Shown piece by piece: positions 15,827-23,034 of a stretch of DNA of 32,745 bases (positions are counted from its first letter, which is position 1; the number at the start of each line of letters is the position of its first letter). The position numbers were made by a program, and so were the translations under genes. Source of the stretch: an uncultured Bacteroidales bacterium (GTDB lineage: Bacteria > Bacteroidota > Bacteroidia > Bacteroidales > UBA932); contig CAMHIP010000011.1 of assembly GCA_946185205.1 (NCBI GenBank), positions 1-32,745 on the forward strand, read 5' to 3'. The notes beneath the pieces are model-generated. The model did not search any database and had not been told where the DNA came from. It saw nothing but the letters and a program-made list of their open reading frames with translations.

Positions 15827-17866
15827 ATGCAAAAAAGAAGCAGTAAAGGCCGGAAGACATCAGGAAGAAAGAGATCCGGCGCCAACAGGAAAGAGTTCCC
15901 GCAGTTCGTCGGGAAAGTACAGATGACCCGCGAAGGGTTCATCTTCGTGATCATCGAAGGCCAGGACGACGATGTCTTCGTCAAGGCCTCCAAAACCCGC
16001 CACGCCCTGCACGGCGACACGGTCCGCGTGGCCGTGACCCGGCAGAAGAGCGGAGATGTCCGCCGCCGCGAAGGCGAGGTGGTGGAGATCATCGAGCGTT
16101 CGAAGAAGCCCTTCGTGGGCTATTACCACACCGTCGGGGCCCAGGCCTGGGTCCTGATGCAGAGCAAGTCCATGCCCTACGACATCCAGGTGGATGCCGA
16201 GGCGGGCGCGGCGATGGGGGCGCAGCCCGGCATGAAGGTGGCCGCCGTCGTGGACCACTGGGAGCGGCGCGAGCCGGGGCCGTTCGGGCACCTGACCGAC
16301 GTGCTCGGCGTGCCCGGGGAGAACGACACCGAGATGCATGCCATCCTGGCGGAGTTCAACCTCCCCTACCGCTTCTCCGAGGAGGTGGAGCACGCCGCCG
16401 ACAAGATCTCGGACGAGATCACGGCGGAGGACCTGAAGGGCCGCAAGGACTTCCGGCAGACCTTCACGCTGACCATCGATCCGGCGGACGCCAAGGATTT
16501 TGACGACGCGTTGTCTTTCAAGCCGTTGGAGAACGGCAATTATGAGGTCGGCGTGCATATCGCCGATGTATCGTACTATGTCCGGCCCGGGTCCCTGGTG
16601 GACAAGGAGGCGCGCGAGCGCGGGACGTCCGTCTATCTGGTGGACCGCACGGTCCCGATGCTCCCGGAGAAGTTGTGCAACAAGCTGTGTTCGTTGCGGC
16701 CGCACGAGGACAAGCTGACGTTCTCGGCCGTGTTCGAGATGACGCCCAAGGCCGAGATCAAGTCCCGCTGGATCGGCCGTACCGTCATCAATTCCGACTT
16801 CCGGCTCGATTACGACCAGGCGCAGCAGATCATCGAATCTGCAGCTGCCGACTCCGCTGCGCCTGCAGATTCTGAGTTAAATACGGCCATTGTCGTGTTG
16901 AATAAACTGGCAGGCATCCTCAAGGAACGCGAGCGCGCGGCGGGGGCGATCGATTTCGACCGGCCGGAGATGAAGGTGGAGGTCGATGAGAAGGGCAAGC
17001 CGGTGCGCGTCTATCAGAAGGTGTCCAAGGAAGCCAACTGGCTGATCGAAGAGTTCATGCTGCTGGCTAACCGGACGGTCGCGGAATTCGTGGCCACGGG
17101 CGGACAGATGAACGGCGTGGCGCAGAAGAACGCCAAGACCTTCGTCTATCGCGTCCACGGCGAGCCCAACGAGCTCAAGCTCGAGAACCTCTACACCTTC
17201 GCCAAGGGCTTCGGCTACCGCATCCCGACCGACAAGCCGGGCGCCGCCCGCGCCACGGCCAAGAGCCTCAACCAGCTGCTGGACTCCGCCAAGGGCAAGC
17301 CCGAATTCGCCGCCCTGGAGAACCTGGCGCTGCGCGCCATGGCCAAGGCCTGCTACAGCACCGACAACATCGGCCACTACGGCCTCGCCTTCAAGTTCTA
17401 CACGCACTTCACCTCCCCGATCCGCCGCTACCCCGACCTGATGGTCCACCGCCTGCTGGCGCGCTACCTGGACAACGGCGAGAGCGCCAAGCAGGACAAA
17501 TACGAAGAAGAATGCCGCTACGCCTCCGAGCGCGAGCTCGTGGCCGCCGACGCCGAACGCACCTCCACCAAATACAAGCTCGTGGAGTTCATGCAGGACA
17601 AGATCGGCGAAGAATATGACGGCCACGTGTCCGGCATCACCGAATGGGGCATGTACGTGGAGATCGAGCCCACCAAGATCGAGGGCATGGTGTCCGTGCG
17701 CGACATCAAGTCCGACTTCTACGAATTCGACGAGGCGCGCTACCGGCTCGTCGGCAAGCGCCGCCACCACCAGTTCCGGCTCGGCGATCCGGTCCGCATC
17801 AAGGTCAAGAGCGCCAACCTGGAGCAGCGCCTGCTGGACTACGAACTGATTGAAAACCAAGAATAA
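15827..17866 (+). CDS. rnr: Ribonuclease R (RNB family 3'-5' exoribonuclease)
   Basis: 679 residues from ATG 15827. ATG 15821 is the alternative; earlier codons in frame lie upstream of the promoter. The basic, Lys/Arg/Ser-rich N-terminus is followed by cold-shock/OB domains. The RNB domain carries the metal-binding aspartates in DPADAKDFDDA (Asp218, 224, 226, 227). The C-terminal S1 domain contains GHVSGITEWGMYVEIE. It degrades structured RNA and trims rRNA in the cytosol. Between DYDQAQQIIE and LNTAIVVLNKL is an Ala/Asp-rich stretch in visibly lower-GC DNA (16836-16915), probably a variable surface loop. Three small envelope genes follow closely. Confidence 0.95.
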   Translation: MQKRSSKGRKTSGRKRSGANRKEFPQFVGKVQMTREGFIFVIIEGQDDDVFVKASKTRHALHGDTVRVAVTRQKSGDVRRREGEVVEIIERSKKPFVGYYHTVGAQAWVLMQSKSMPYDIQVDAEAGAAMGAQPGMKVAAVVDHWERREPGPFGHLTDVLGVPGENDTEMHAILAEFNLPYRFSEEVEHAADKISDEITAEDLKGRKDFRQTFTLTIDPADAKDFDDALSFKPLENGNYEVGVHIADVSYYVRPGSLVDKEARERGTSVYLVDRTVPMLPEKLCNKLCSLRPHEDKLTFSAVFEMTPKAEIKSRWIGRTVINSDFRLDYDQAQQIIESAAADSAAPADSELNTAIVVLNKLAGILKERERAAGAIDFDRPEMKVEVDEKGKPVRVYQKVSKEANWLIEEFMLLANRTVAEFVATGGQMNGVAQKNAKTFVYRVHGEPNELKLENLYTFAKGFGYRIPTDKPGAARATAKSLNQLLDSAKGKPEFAALENLALRAMAKACYSTDNIGHYGLAFKFYTHFTSPIRRYPDLMVHRLLARYLDNGESAKQDKYEEECRYASERELVAADAERTSTKYKLVEFMQDKIGEEYDGHVSGITEWGMYVEIEPTKIEGMVSVRDIKSDFYEFDEARYRLVGKRRHHQFRLGDPVRIKVKSANLEQRLLDYELIENQE

Positions 17867-17877
17867 AGCACACCACC

Positions 17878-18129
17878 ATGAGTAAAGGCAATTCCCTGTT
17901 TACATTCATCGCAGGCGCCGTGACCGGAGCCGCCCTGCTGCTCCTCGCCAACACCGAGAAGGGCGAAGAAGTCGTCGAAGAGATCAAGGAGAAAGGATCC
18001 GAAGCCTTCGAGAACGGCCGCGCCGCCATCCTGAAGCGGCTGGACCAGCTTGAGAAGGCCCTTGCCCGCAAGGAGAAGGAAGAAGCAGCAGCCGCGGAGG
18101 AAGCCCCCGAGGCCGAAGAAGAAGCATAA
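17878..18129 (+). CDS. YtxH-like small membrane-anchored protein
   Basis: 83 residues, 11 bp after rnr. One N-terminal hydrophobic segment (LFTFIAGAVTGAALLLLA) is followed by a charged helical region and an extremely acidic Ala/Glu tail. This is the layout of YtxH/gas-vesicle-like small proteins, whose function is unclear and sometimes stress related. It is first of three small genes that probably form a unit and act at the inner membrane. Confidence 0.7.
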   Translation: MSKGNSLFTFIAGAVTGAALLLLANTEKGEEVVEEIKEKGSEAFENGRAAILKRLDQLEKALARKEKEEAAAAEEAPEAEEEA

Positions 18130-18130
18130 G

Positions 18131-18493
18131 ATGGCCAAGGACAAAACGCTGGCCGAACTGGCCGGAGAAGCGCGGGACTACGCAGACCTGCGCATCGACG
18201 AGCTCAAGCTCAAGGCCACCCGGGGCCTCTCCACGGCGCTCGGGCAGACCCTCGCCTTCCTGCTGATCTTCGCCGTTCTGGCCCTCGTGCTCGGCCTGCT
18301 CGCATTCGCCCTGCTGCAGTGGCTCAACGGCCTGCTGGGCGCCCCCTGGGGGACGCTCATCGTGGCCGGCGTCTTCCTGATCGTCCTCGCCGTGCTCTGG
18401 CTCCTGCGCCAGCACCTCTTCCGGGACCTGTTTGTCAAACTGTTCATCGACGTATTCTATGACAACGACGCAGCAGCAGAAGAAGAAGAATAA
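18131..18493 (+). CDS. Phage holin family / holin-X-like membrane protein
   Basis: 120 residues from the ATG at 18131, one base after the previous stop. An amphipathic N-terminus (LAELAGEARDYADLRIDELKLK) precedes two long hydrophobic helices (~37-62 and ~72-92), then an acidic tail. This matches the Actinobact_holin_X / putative superfamily III holin pattern (PF07332), which is chromosomal and widespread and is not evidence of a prophage. It follows a YtxH-like gene, a pairing that I recall as frequent in Bacteroidota. Confidence 0.72.
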   Translation: MAKDKTLAELAGEARDYADLRIDELKLKATRGLSTALGQTLAFLLIFAVLALVLGLLAFALLQWLNGLLGAPWGTLIVAGVFLIVLAVLWLLRQHLFRDLFVKLFIDVFYDNDAAAEEEE

Positions 18494-18737
18494 CTACGGC
18501 AAGATCCGGACGAGCGCCGAGCTGGACAAGGCCATCCAAAGCGTCCACGCCCGGCAGCGCAAGCTCGGGAAGGGCCTCGGCAAAGATGTCAACGGCCTGT
18601 GGCAACGCTACCAGCCCTCACAGCTGGTCTCGGGCTTCATGCACCAGGCCGCCCCGCTCCTGTCCTGGACCGGCATCGGCCTCGGCCTCGTGCGCGGGGT
18701 CAAGCGCCTGATCGGCGGCCGGCCGAACGGGAAATAA
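18459..18737 (+). CDS. Small basic protein, third gene of the YtxH/holin-X unit
   Basis: 92 residues from the ATG at 18459, overlapping the holin-like gene by 35 bp in another frame. No ATG downstream would leave a sensible protein. The sequence is basic (KKKNNYGKIRTSAELDKAI) with one moderately hydrophobic segment (PLLSWTGIGLGLVRGVKRL) that could be a membrane anchor. I do not recognise the family. Its position suggests a partner of the two preceding envelope proteins. It converges on the esterase gene with 19 bp between stops. Confidence 0.62.
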   Translation: MTTTQQQKKKNNYGKIRTSAELDKAIQSVHARQRKLGKGLGKDVNGLWQRYQPSQLVSGFMHQAAPLLSWTGIGLGLVRGVKRLIGGRPNGK

Positions 18738-18756
18738 GACAGGCCATCCTGCGCGG

Positions 18757-20298
18757 TCAGCGGAGGCCCGCAAGGACCTTGCGGAGCTCGCGGGGCGTGT
18801 CGGCGTAAGGGACGCCGATCTGCTCCGCGGCTGCGCGTTCCCAGGCGCGGGACTCGGCGTCGCCGTCGCCCAGGATCACGGGCACGGCCCCCTTCTCCCG
18901 GGCATCCAGGCAATACTTGCGCAGATACCAGCCGAAGGAATAGACGGCTTCGTTGATGCCGTCGGCCTCGCGGGTCGCCACCACCTTCTCGTCGTCGTTG
19001 CCGGGCAGTTCGCCCTTGGAGGCGCCCCGGTTGATGGGTTTGTTGTCGCGGTGGAAGCGGATCAGGACACAGTCGCCCGGCTGCAGGGCGCCGTAAATCT
19101 CATTCCAGCGGCCGTCCCGCAGGTAGCTGCGGGCGCTCACGCCGGCCTGCGCCCGGTTGTCCAGCGCGCCCCGGACCGCCTTCGCGAAATCCTTCGCTCC
19201 GGCGGGGTTGTCCCCGAAAAGGAAGGTGACCGGCCGGCCCGGCTTGCGCACGGGGCTGCTGTACTGCTTCTCCGGCAGGAGGTAGCCGGACAGGGCGATG
19301 TCGGGACGCTTGCGAAGCTCCTCCACGAAGGTCTCCGCGTTGATCACGGCGCCGAAAGTGCTGGTGTGGATGCCGTCGCTGAAGAAGAGATAACCGACCT
19401 TGGCGGCGTCGAAGACCTCGTCGTACTTGCGGCGGATGGCGGCGTTGAAGTCGATGAAGGGCACGCCCTTCTCCCCCGCGATCGTGCGGATCACCTCCGT
19501 GTTGCGGTCCGGGACCATCCGGCCGTCCTCGCCGCGGCTGCTGCGGGAAGTCAGGGAAAGCAGCAGCGGCTGCCCGCCCCGGGCGAGGATCTCGTCGATG
19601 TAGATGCGCAGGTATTCACCGTAGGTATAGACCCGCTCGCGGGTGCCGTTGCCCGGCAGGATGACCTCCGTGAATTCCTTGCCCGTGCCGGGCAGGATCC
19701 CCCGGAAGCGTCCGTCGGCCATCTCGGCGCCGTTGTAGCGGTCGTTGTGGCCCAGCTGGAGCACCACCCAGTCGCCCGGGCGGACGGCGCGCAGCATCGG
19801 GAAGAGGAAATTCTTGTACCAGCTGCGGGTGCTCTCCCCGCCGAGGGCGTGGTTCTCGACCGTGATACGGTCGGTATCGAAATAATTCTCAATGAAATAG
19901 CCCCATCCCCACTGGCCGTTGTCGCCGTTGCCGGCCACTTCGGTGCGCATCGTGGAGTCGCCCACGAGGAAGAGGACGGGACGGGAGCCCCTGCGGCGCG
20001 TCCCGGGCACGGGGCGTTCGCTGCGGGCGGTGTTGACGCTGTCGATGGCGGCATCGACCCGCAGGCTGTCCGAATCGACCGGATAGTACTTCTGGCGGCG
20101 CGGGGCCTGCTGTCCGCCGTCCTTGCGGGGCTGCATCCCCGGGCGGTTGACGGTGTACTGGTTCGCCAGGACGCTGCGGCCCGCGAGCGGCGGGAGCGTC
20201 CGGTAGCGGGCGTCGGGATCGAGCACGCCCGTCTGGGCATGGCACAGGCCGGCGCAGAGCAGTCCGGTGGCGGCCAGCAGGAGGAAACGGTGGTTCAT
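18757..20298 (-). CDS. SGNH-hydrolase (CE12-like rhamnogalacturonan acetylesterase), tandem domain with inactive second copy
   Basis: 513 residues with a signal peptide (to about CHAQ, residue 22). First domain (~107-335): block I GDST with Ser115, block II GGES (153-156), block III GHND (183-186), and the catalytic pair Asp308/His311 in SDGIHTS. These are the marks of SGNH esterases such as rhamnogalacturonan acetylesterase, which deacetylate pectin. Second domain (~356-510) repeats the layout (VTFLFGDN, VLIRFHRDN, YSFGWYLRKYCLDAREKG, PVIL). It has GDNP where the nucleophile Ser should be and lacks Gly-His-Asn-Asp and the final Asp/His, so it is probably non-catalytic. It lies 21 bp downstream of manA. 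Pectin substrate is inferred. Confidence 0.85.
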   Translation of the reverse strand: MNHRFLLLAATGLLCAGLCHAQTGVLDPDARYRTLPPLAGRSVLANQYTVNRPGMQPRKDGGQQAPRRQKYYPVDSDSLRVDAAIDSVNTARSERPVPGTRRRGSRPVLFLVGDSTMRTEVAGNGDNGQWGWGYFIENYFDTDRITVENHALGGESTRSWYKNFLFPMLRAVRPGDWVVLQLGHNDRYNGAEMADGRFRGILPGTGKEFTEVILPGNGTRERVYTYGEYLRIYIDEILARGGQPLLLSLTSRSSRGEDGRMVPDRNTEVIRTIAGEKGVPFIDFNAAIRRKYDEVFDAAKVGYLFFSDGIHTSTFGAVINAETFVEELRKRPDIALSGYLLPEKQYSSPVRKPGRPVTFLFGDNPAGAKDFAKAVRGALDNRAQAGVSARSYLRDGRWNEIYGALQPGDCVLIRFHRDNKPINRGASKGELPGNDDEKVVATREADGINEAVYSFGWYLRKYCLDAREKGAVPVILGDGDAESRAWERAAAEQIGVPYADTPRELRKVLAGLR

Positions 20299-20319
20299 AC
20301 GGGTAGTGGGTTAAAGGTA

Positions 20320-21195
20320 TCAGGGTCTGACGGAGAGGAACTTGACGCCCTCCCCGTCCGGCAGGACGGCCAGGGAGCCGTCGGCGGCGGGCACGAGCAC
20401 GGCCTCGCCGGCGCGCAGGACGGTCCCGTCGCGGTCCGTGCGCAGGGTGCAGGAGCCGGCGAGGCCGATCAGGATCACGAAGGAAGGAGATTCCGGGCCG
20501 CCCGTCTGGAAGACTCCGTCCGCTTTTGGAGTCAGGTCATAGAGCGTCGTGGTGAAATACGGACAGCGCGCCAGCTCGACGGGCTCGTCCTTCCGGGGCT
20601 CATACAGCGTCCGGTACTCCGGACAGACCTGATAGTCAATGGCATCCTTCGCCTCCTGCGTATGCAGCTGGCGGGGCTTGCCGTCCAGGCCGGGACGCTT
20701 GTAATCGTAGATGCGGTAGGTGATGTCGGAAGTCTGCTGGACCTCCGCAAGGAAACATCCGCCGCCGATGGCGTGGATGCGCCCGGCAGGCAGGAAGAAC
20801 ACATCGCCGGGGGCGACGGCATGCTCCGCCAGCACCTCGGTGATGCGGTCCTGCTCCACCAGCCGGACATAGTCGTCCGGCGTGATCCGCTCCTTGAGCC
20901 CGGAGATCAGCCGGGCCCCGGAGGCGGCGTCGATCACATACCACATCTCCGTCTTGCCCTTGCAGCCGTGGCGTTTCGCCGCCAGGGCGTCATCGGGATG
21001 CACCTGGATGCTGAGGTCCCGCTTCGCGTCGATAAACTTGATCAGCAGCGGGAACTGCCCGGGATACAGGTCCGTGATCTTCTTGCCGGCTTCAGGGCCT
21101 TCGGCCACCACCGACTCGTTGCCCGGGACACCGGAGAGCACCCAGCTCTCGGTGCCCCAGACCAGGGTCTTGAGGATCGGACGGAACTTGTACAT
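20320..21195 (-). CDS. manA: Mannose-6-phosphate isomerase, class I
   Basis: 291 residues. Interconverts fructose 6-phosphate and mannose 6-phosphate in the cytosol. Zinc ligands are visible: Gln64 and His66 in QVHPDD, Glu83 in KTEMWYV and His141 in GRIHAIGGG. FPLLIKFIDAKRDLS and QQTSDITYRIYDYKRPG are also family marks. The N-terminus is compact compared with the Bacteroides enzymes I remember (about 320 residues): two short segments before QFPLLIKF are missing, while all metal ligands remain. It begins 4 bp after the gpmI stop, so the two are almost certainly co-transcribed. Confidence 0.93.
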   Translation of the reverse strand: MYKFRPILKTLVWGTESWVLSGVPGNESVVAEGPEAGKKITDLYPGQFPLLIKFIDAKRDLSIQVHPDDALAAKRHGCKGKTEMWYVIDAASGARLISGLKERITPDDYVRLVEQDRITEVLAEHAVAPGDVFFLPAGRIHAIGGGCFLAEVQQTSDITYRIYDYKRPGLDGKPRQLHTQEAKDAIDYQVCPEYRTLYEPRKDEPVELARCPYFTTTLYDLTPKADGVFQTGGPESPSFVILIGLAGSCTLRTDRDGTVLRAGEAVLVPAADGSLAVLPDGEGVKFLSVRP

Positions 21196-21199
21196 GTCC

Positions 21200-22720
21200 T
21201 TAGATCAGCGGCTCCGCCGTCATGGCGGCCGGCTGCGGGATGCCCATCAGCTTGAGGATGGTGGGCGCCACGTTGCAGAGGGCGCCGTCCTTGACGGTCT
21301 TCACGGCGTCGCCGGCATTGATCACGACGAACTGGACCGTGTTGAGGGAGTGGGCCGTGTTGGGCGTACCGTCCGGATTGACCTCGTAGTCGGCGTTGCC
21401 GTGGTCGGCGGTCAGCAGGACCACGTAGTCGTGGGCGATGGCGGCCTCCACCACCTTGCCGACGAGCTTGTCGATGCACTCGACGGTCTTGGTGACGGCG
21501 GTATAGACGCCGGTATGGCCGACCATGTCGCCGTTGGCGAAGTTGAGGATGATGAGGTCTTCGACCTCGGAATGGATCTTGTCGATCAGCTTCTCCGCCA
21601 CCTCGGGGGCGCTCATCTGCGGCAGCAGGTCGTAGGTCGGGACCTTCGGGGAATTGACCAGGATGCGGTCCTCGTTCTCGAACTGCAGCTCGCGGCCGCC
21701 GTTGAAGAAGAAGGTCACGTGGGCGTATTTCTCCGTCTCGGCGATGCGCAGCTGGCGCTTGCCGGCCTTGGAGACCGTCTCGCCGAGGGTGTCGTTCACG
21801 AGCTCCTTGTCGAAGAGGATGTGGACGCCGGTGAAGGAGGCATCGTACGGGGTGAGGCAGCAGTAGTAGAGCGGCAGGGTGTGCATGCCCTCTTCCGGCA
21901 TGTCCTTCTGCGTGAGGACGGTGGTCAGTTCGCGGGCGCGGTCGTTGCGGAAGTTGTAGAAGATGATGGCGTCGCCTTCTTCCACCTTGGCGAGGGGCTG
22001 TCCGTCCTTCGTGATGACGATCGGCTTGACGAATTCGTCGGTCACGTCGGCGTCGTAGGAGGCCTGGATGCCGTCGATGGCGGACTCGAAGGCCGCTCCC
22101 TTGCCCTCCACGAGCAGGTCGTAGGCCTCTTTGACACGGTTCCAGCGCTTGTCGCGGTCCATCGCATAGAAGCGGCCGCACACGGTAGCGATCTTGCCCG
22201 TGGTCTCACGCATCTTCTGCTCCAGCTCTTCGAGGAAGCCCTTGCCGCTGTGCGGGTCGGTGTCGCGGCCGTCCATGAAGGCGTGGACATAGACCTGCTC
22301 CAGGCCGTATTCCTTCGCAACGCGCAGGAATTCATAGACATGGTCCAGGGAGGAGTGTACGCCGCCGTGGGACGTCAGGCCCATCAGGTGGAGCTTTTTG
22401 CCGGAGGTCTTGACATAGTCATAGACGGCCTTGATCTCGGCGTTGTCCAGGAACTTGTGGTCGCGGACGGCCATGTTGATCTTGACGAGGTCCTGATAGA
22501 CCACGCGGCCGGCGCCCAGGTTCATGTGGCCGACTTCGGAGTTGCCCATCTGCCCGTCCGGCAGGCCGACGTATTCGCCGCAGGCCTGCAAGTGGCCGTG
22601 GGGGTATTTTTCGCGCAGGGCGTCGATCACCGGCGTGCCCTGGGCCCAGATAGCGTTGGAATAGTCATGTTTGCCCTCGCCCCAACCGTCGAGGATCATC
22701 AGAAGTACCTTTCTGTTCAT
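21200..22720 (-). CDS. gpmI: 2,3-bisphosphoglycerate-independent phosphoglycerate mutase
   Basis: 506 residues, normal for iPGM. Interconverts 3- and 2-phosphoglycerate in glycolysis, needing Mn2+. Marks are MILDGWGEG with metal ligand Asp11, the phosphoserine loop [14 protein letters not shown] with Ser61, [26 protein letters not shown] and TADHGN (metal ligands). Transcription starts from a TATCTTTG box about 70 bp upstream, and the leader carries the second 27-nt palindrome. First gene of gpmI / manA / esterase. Confidence 0.97.
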   Translation of the reverse strand: MNRKVLLMILDGWGEGKHDYSNAIWAQGTPVIDALREKYPHGHLQACGEYVGLPDGQMGNSEVGHMNLGAGRVVYQDLVKINMAVRDHKFLDNAEIKAVYDYVKTSGKKLHLMGLTSHGGVHSSLDHVYEFLRVAKEYGLEQVYVHAFMDGRDTDPHSGKGFLEELEQKMRETTGKIATVCGRFYAMDRDKRWNRVKEAYDLLVEGKGAAFESAIDGIQASYDADVTDEFVKPIVITKDGQPLAKVEEGDAIIFYNFRNDRARELTTVLTQKDMPEEGMHTLPLYYCCLTPYDASFTGVHILFDKELVNDTLGETVSKAGKRQLRIAETEKYAHVTFFFNGGRELQFENEDRILVNSPKVPTYDLLPQMSAPEVAEKLIDKIHSEVEDLIILNFANGDMVGHTGVYTAVTKTVECIDKLVGKVVEAAIAHDYVVLLTADHGNADYEVNPDGTPNTAHSLNTVQFVVINAGDAVKTVKDGALCNVAPTILKLMGIPQPAAMTAEPLI

Positions 22721-22756
22721 ATCTTATCTCAATATTTGTAATATCTTTCCGTCGTT

Positions 22757-22783
22757 CGTCATTCCGGGCTTGACCCGGAATCT
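22757..22783 (+). repeat. 27-nt palindromic repeat, copy 2
   Basis: Perfect 8-bp stem ATTCCGGG / CCCGGAAT around the CTTGA loop, flanked by CGTC and CT as in the other copies. It lies in the predicted gpmI leader on the opposite strand. Confidence 0.8.
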
Positions 22784-22791
22784 TAATCTTG

Positions 22792-22799
22792 CAAAGATA
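22792..22799 (-). promoter_or_regulatory. -7 box for the gpmI operon
   Basis: The minus strand reads TATCTTTG, a perfect TAnnTTTG, 71 bases before the gpmI ATG. No good -33 TTTG seen. Confidence 0.6.
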
Positions 22800-22900
22800 A
22801 CAAAATAAAGGATAGCATCTTCGATGGATGCCCTACTAATTTGTGGGGATTCCGGGCATGGCGTGACTTGTAATTGATTGATGGCCAGGCTAAAACAGCG

Positions 22901-22931
22901 AAAAGGGGTACCCGAAATCGGTACCCCTTTT
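22901..22931 (-). terminator. Perfect 12-bp hairpin, terminator for the dcp transcript
   Basis: Arms AAAAGGGGTACC and GGTACCCCTTTT with a 7-base loop. The A/T ends make it usable on both strands. On the minus strand it follows dcp and precedes the gpmI promoter. Confidence 0.75.
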
Positions 22932-23001
22932 CAGGATAATTCGCAGATTTTCATCACGTTACGGGTCACGGGAGCGTCAGCGGTCCCCTCTGACGGGGAG
23001 G

Positions 23002-23028
23002 AGATGCCCGGTCAAGCCGGGCATGACG
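23002..23028 (-). repeat. 27-nt palindromic repeat, copy 3
   Basis: In inverse orientation to copies 1 and 2. Stem ATGCCCGG / CCGGGCAT (8 bp, perfect) with the same loop read on the minus strand. It lies 6 bp past the dcp stop codon. Confidence 0.8.
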
Positions 23029-23034
23029 GGAGGA

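Larger units (their letters stand above)
22721..23034. other. 314-bp intergenic region between dcp and gpmI
   Basis: No convincing gene. Reading the minus strand it holds, in order, a 27-nt palindrome just after the dcp stop, a small CCCC/GGGG hairpin (22984-22999), a perfect 12-bp terminator-like hairpin (22901-22931), the gpmI -7 box (22792-22799) and another 27-nt palindrome in the gpmI leader. The part 22805-22895 shows nothing I can name. Confidence 0.7.

Noticed and set aside
18131..18493. Prophage remnant because of the holin-like protein
   Set aside because: No lysin, capsid or integrase genes are near; holin-X-like proteins are common chromosomal envelope proteins.
22757..23028. CRISPR array from the 27-nt palindromes
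   Set aside because: The copies are not regularly spaced, are in opposite orientation, and there are no cas genes.
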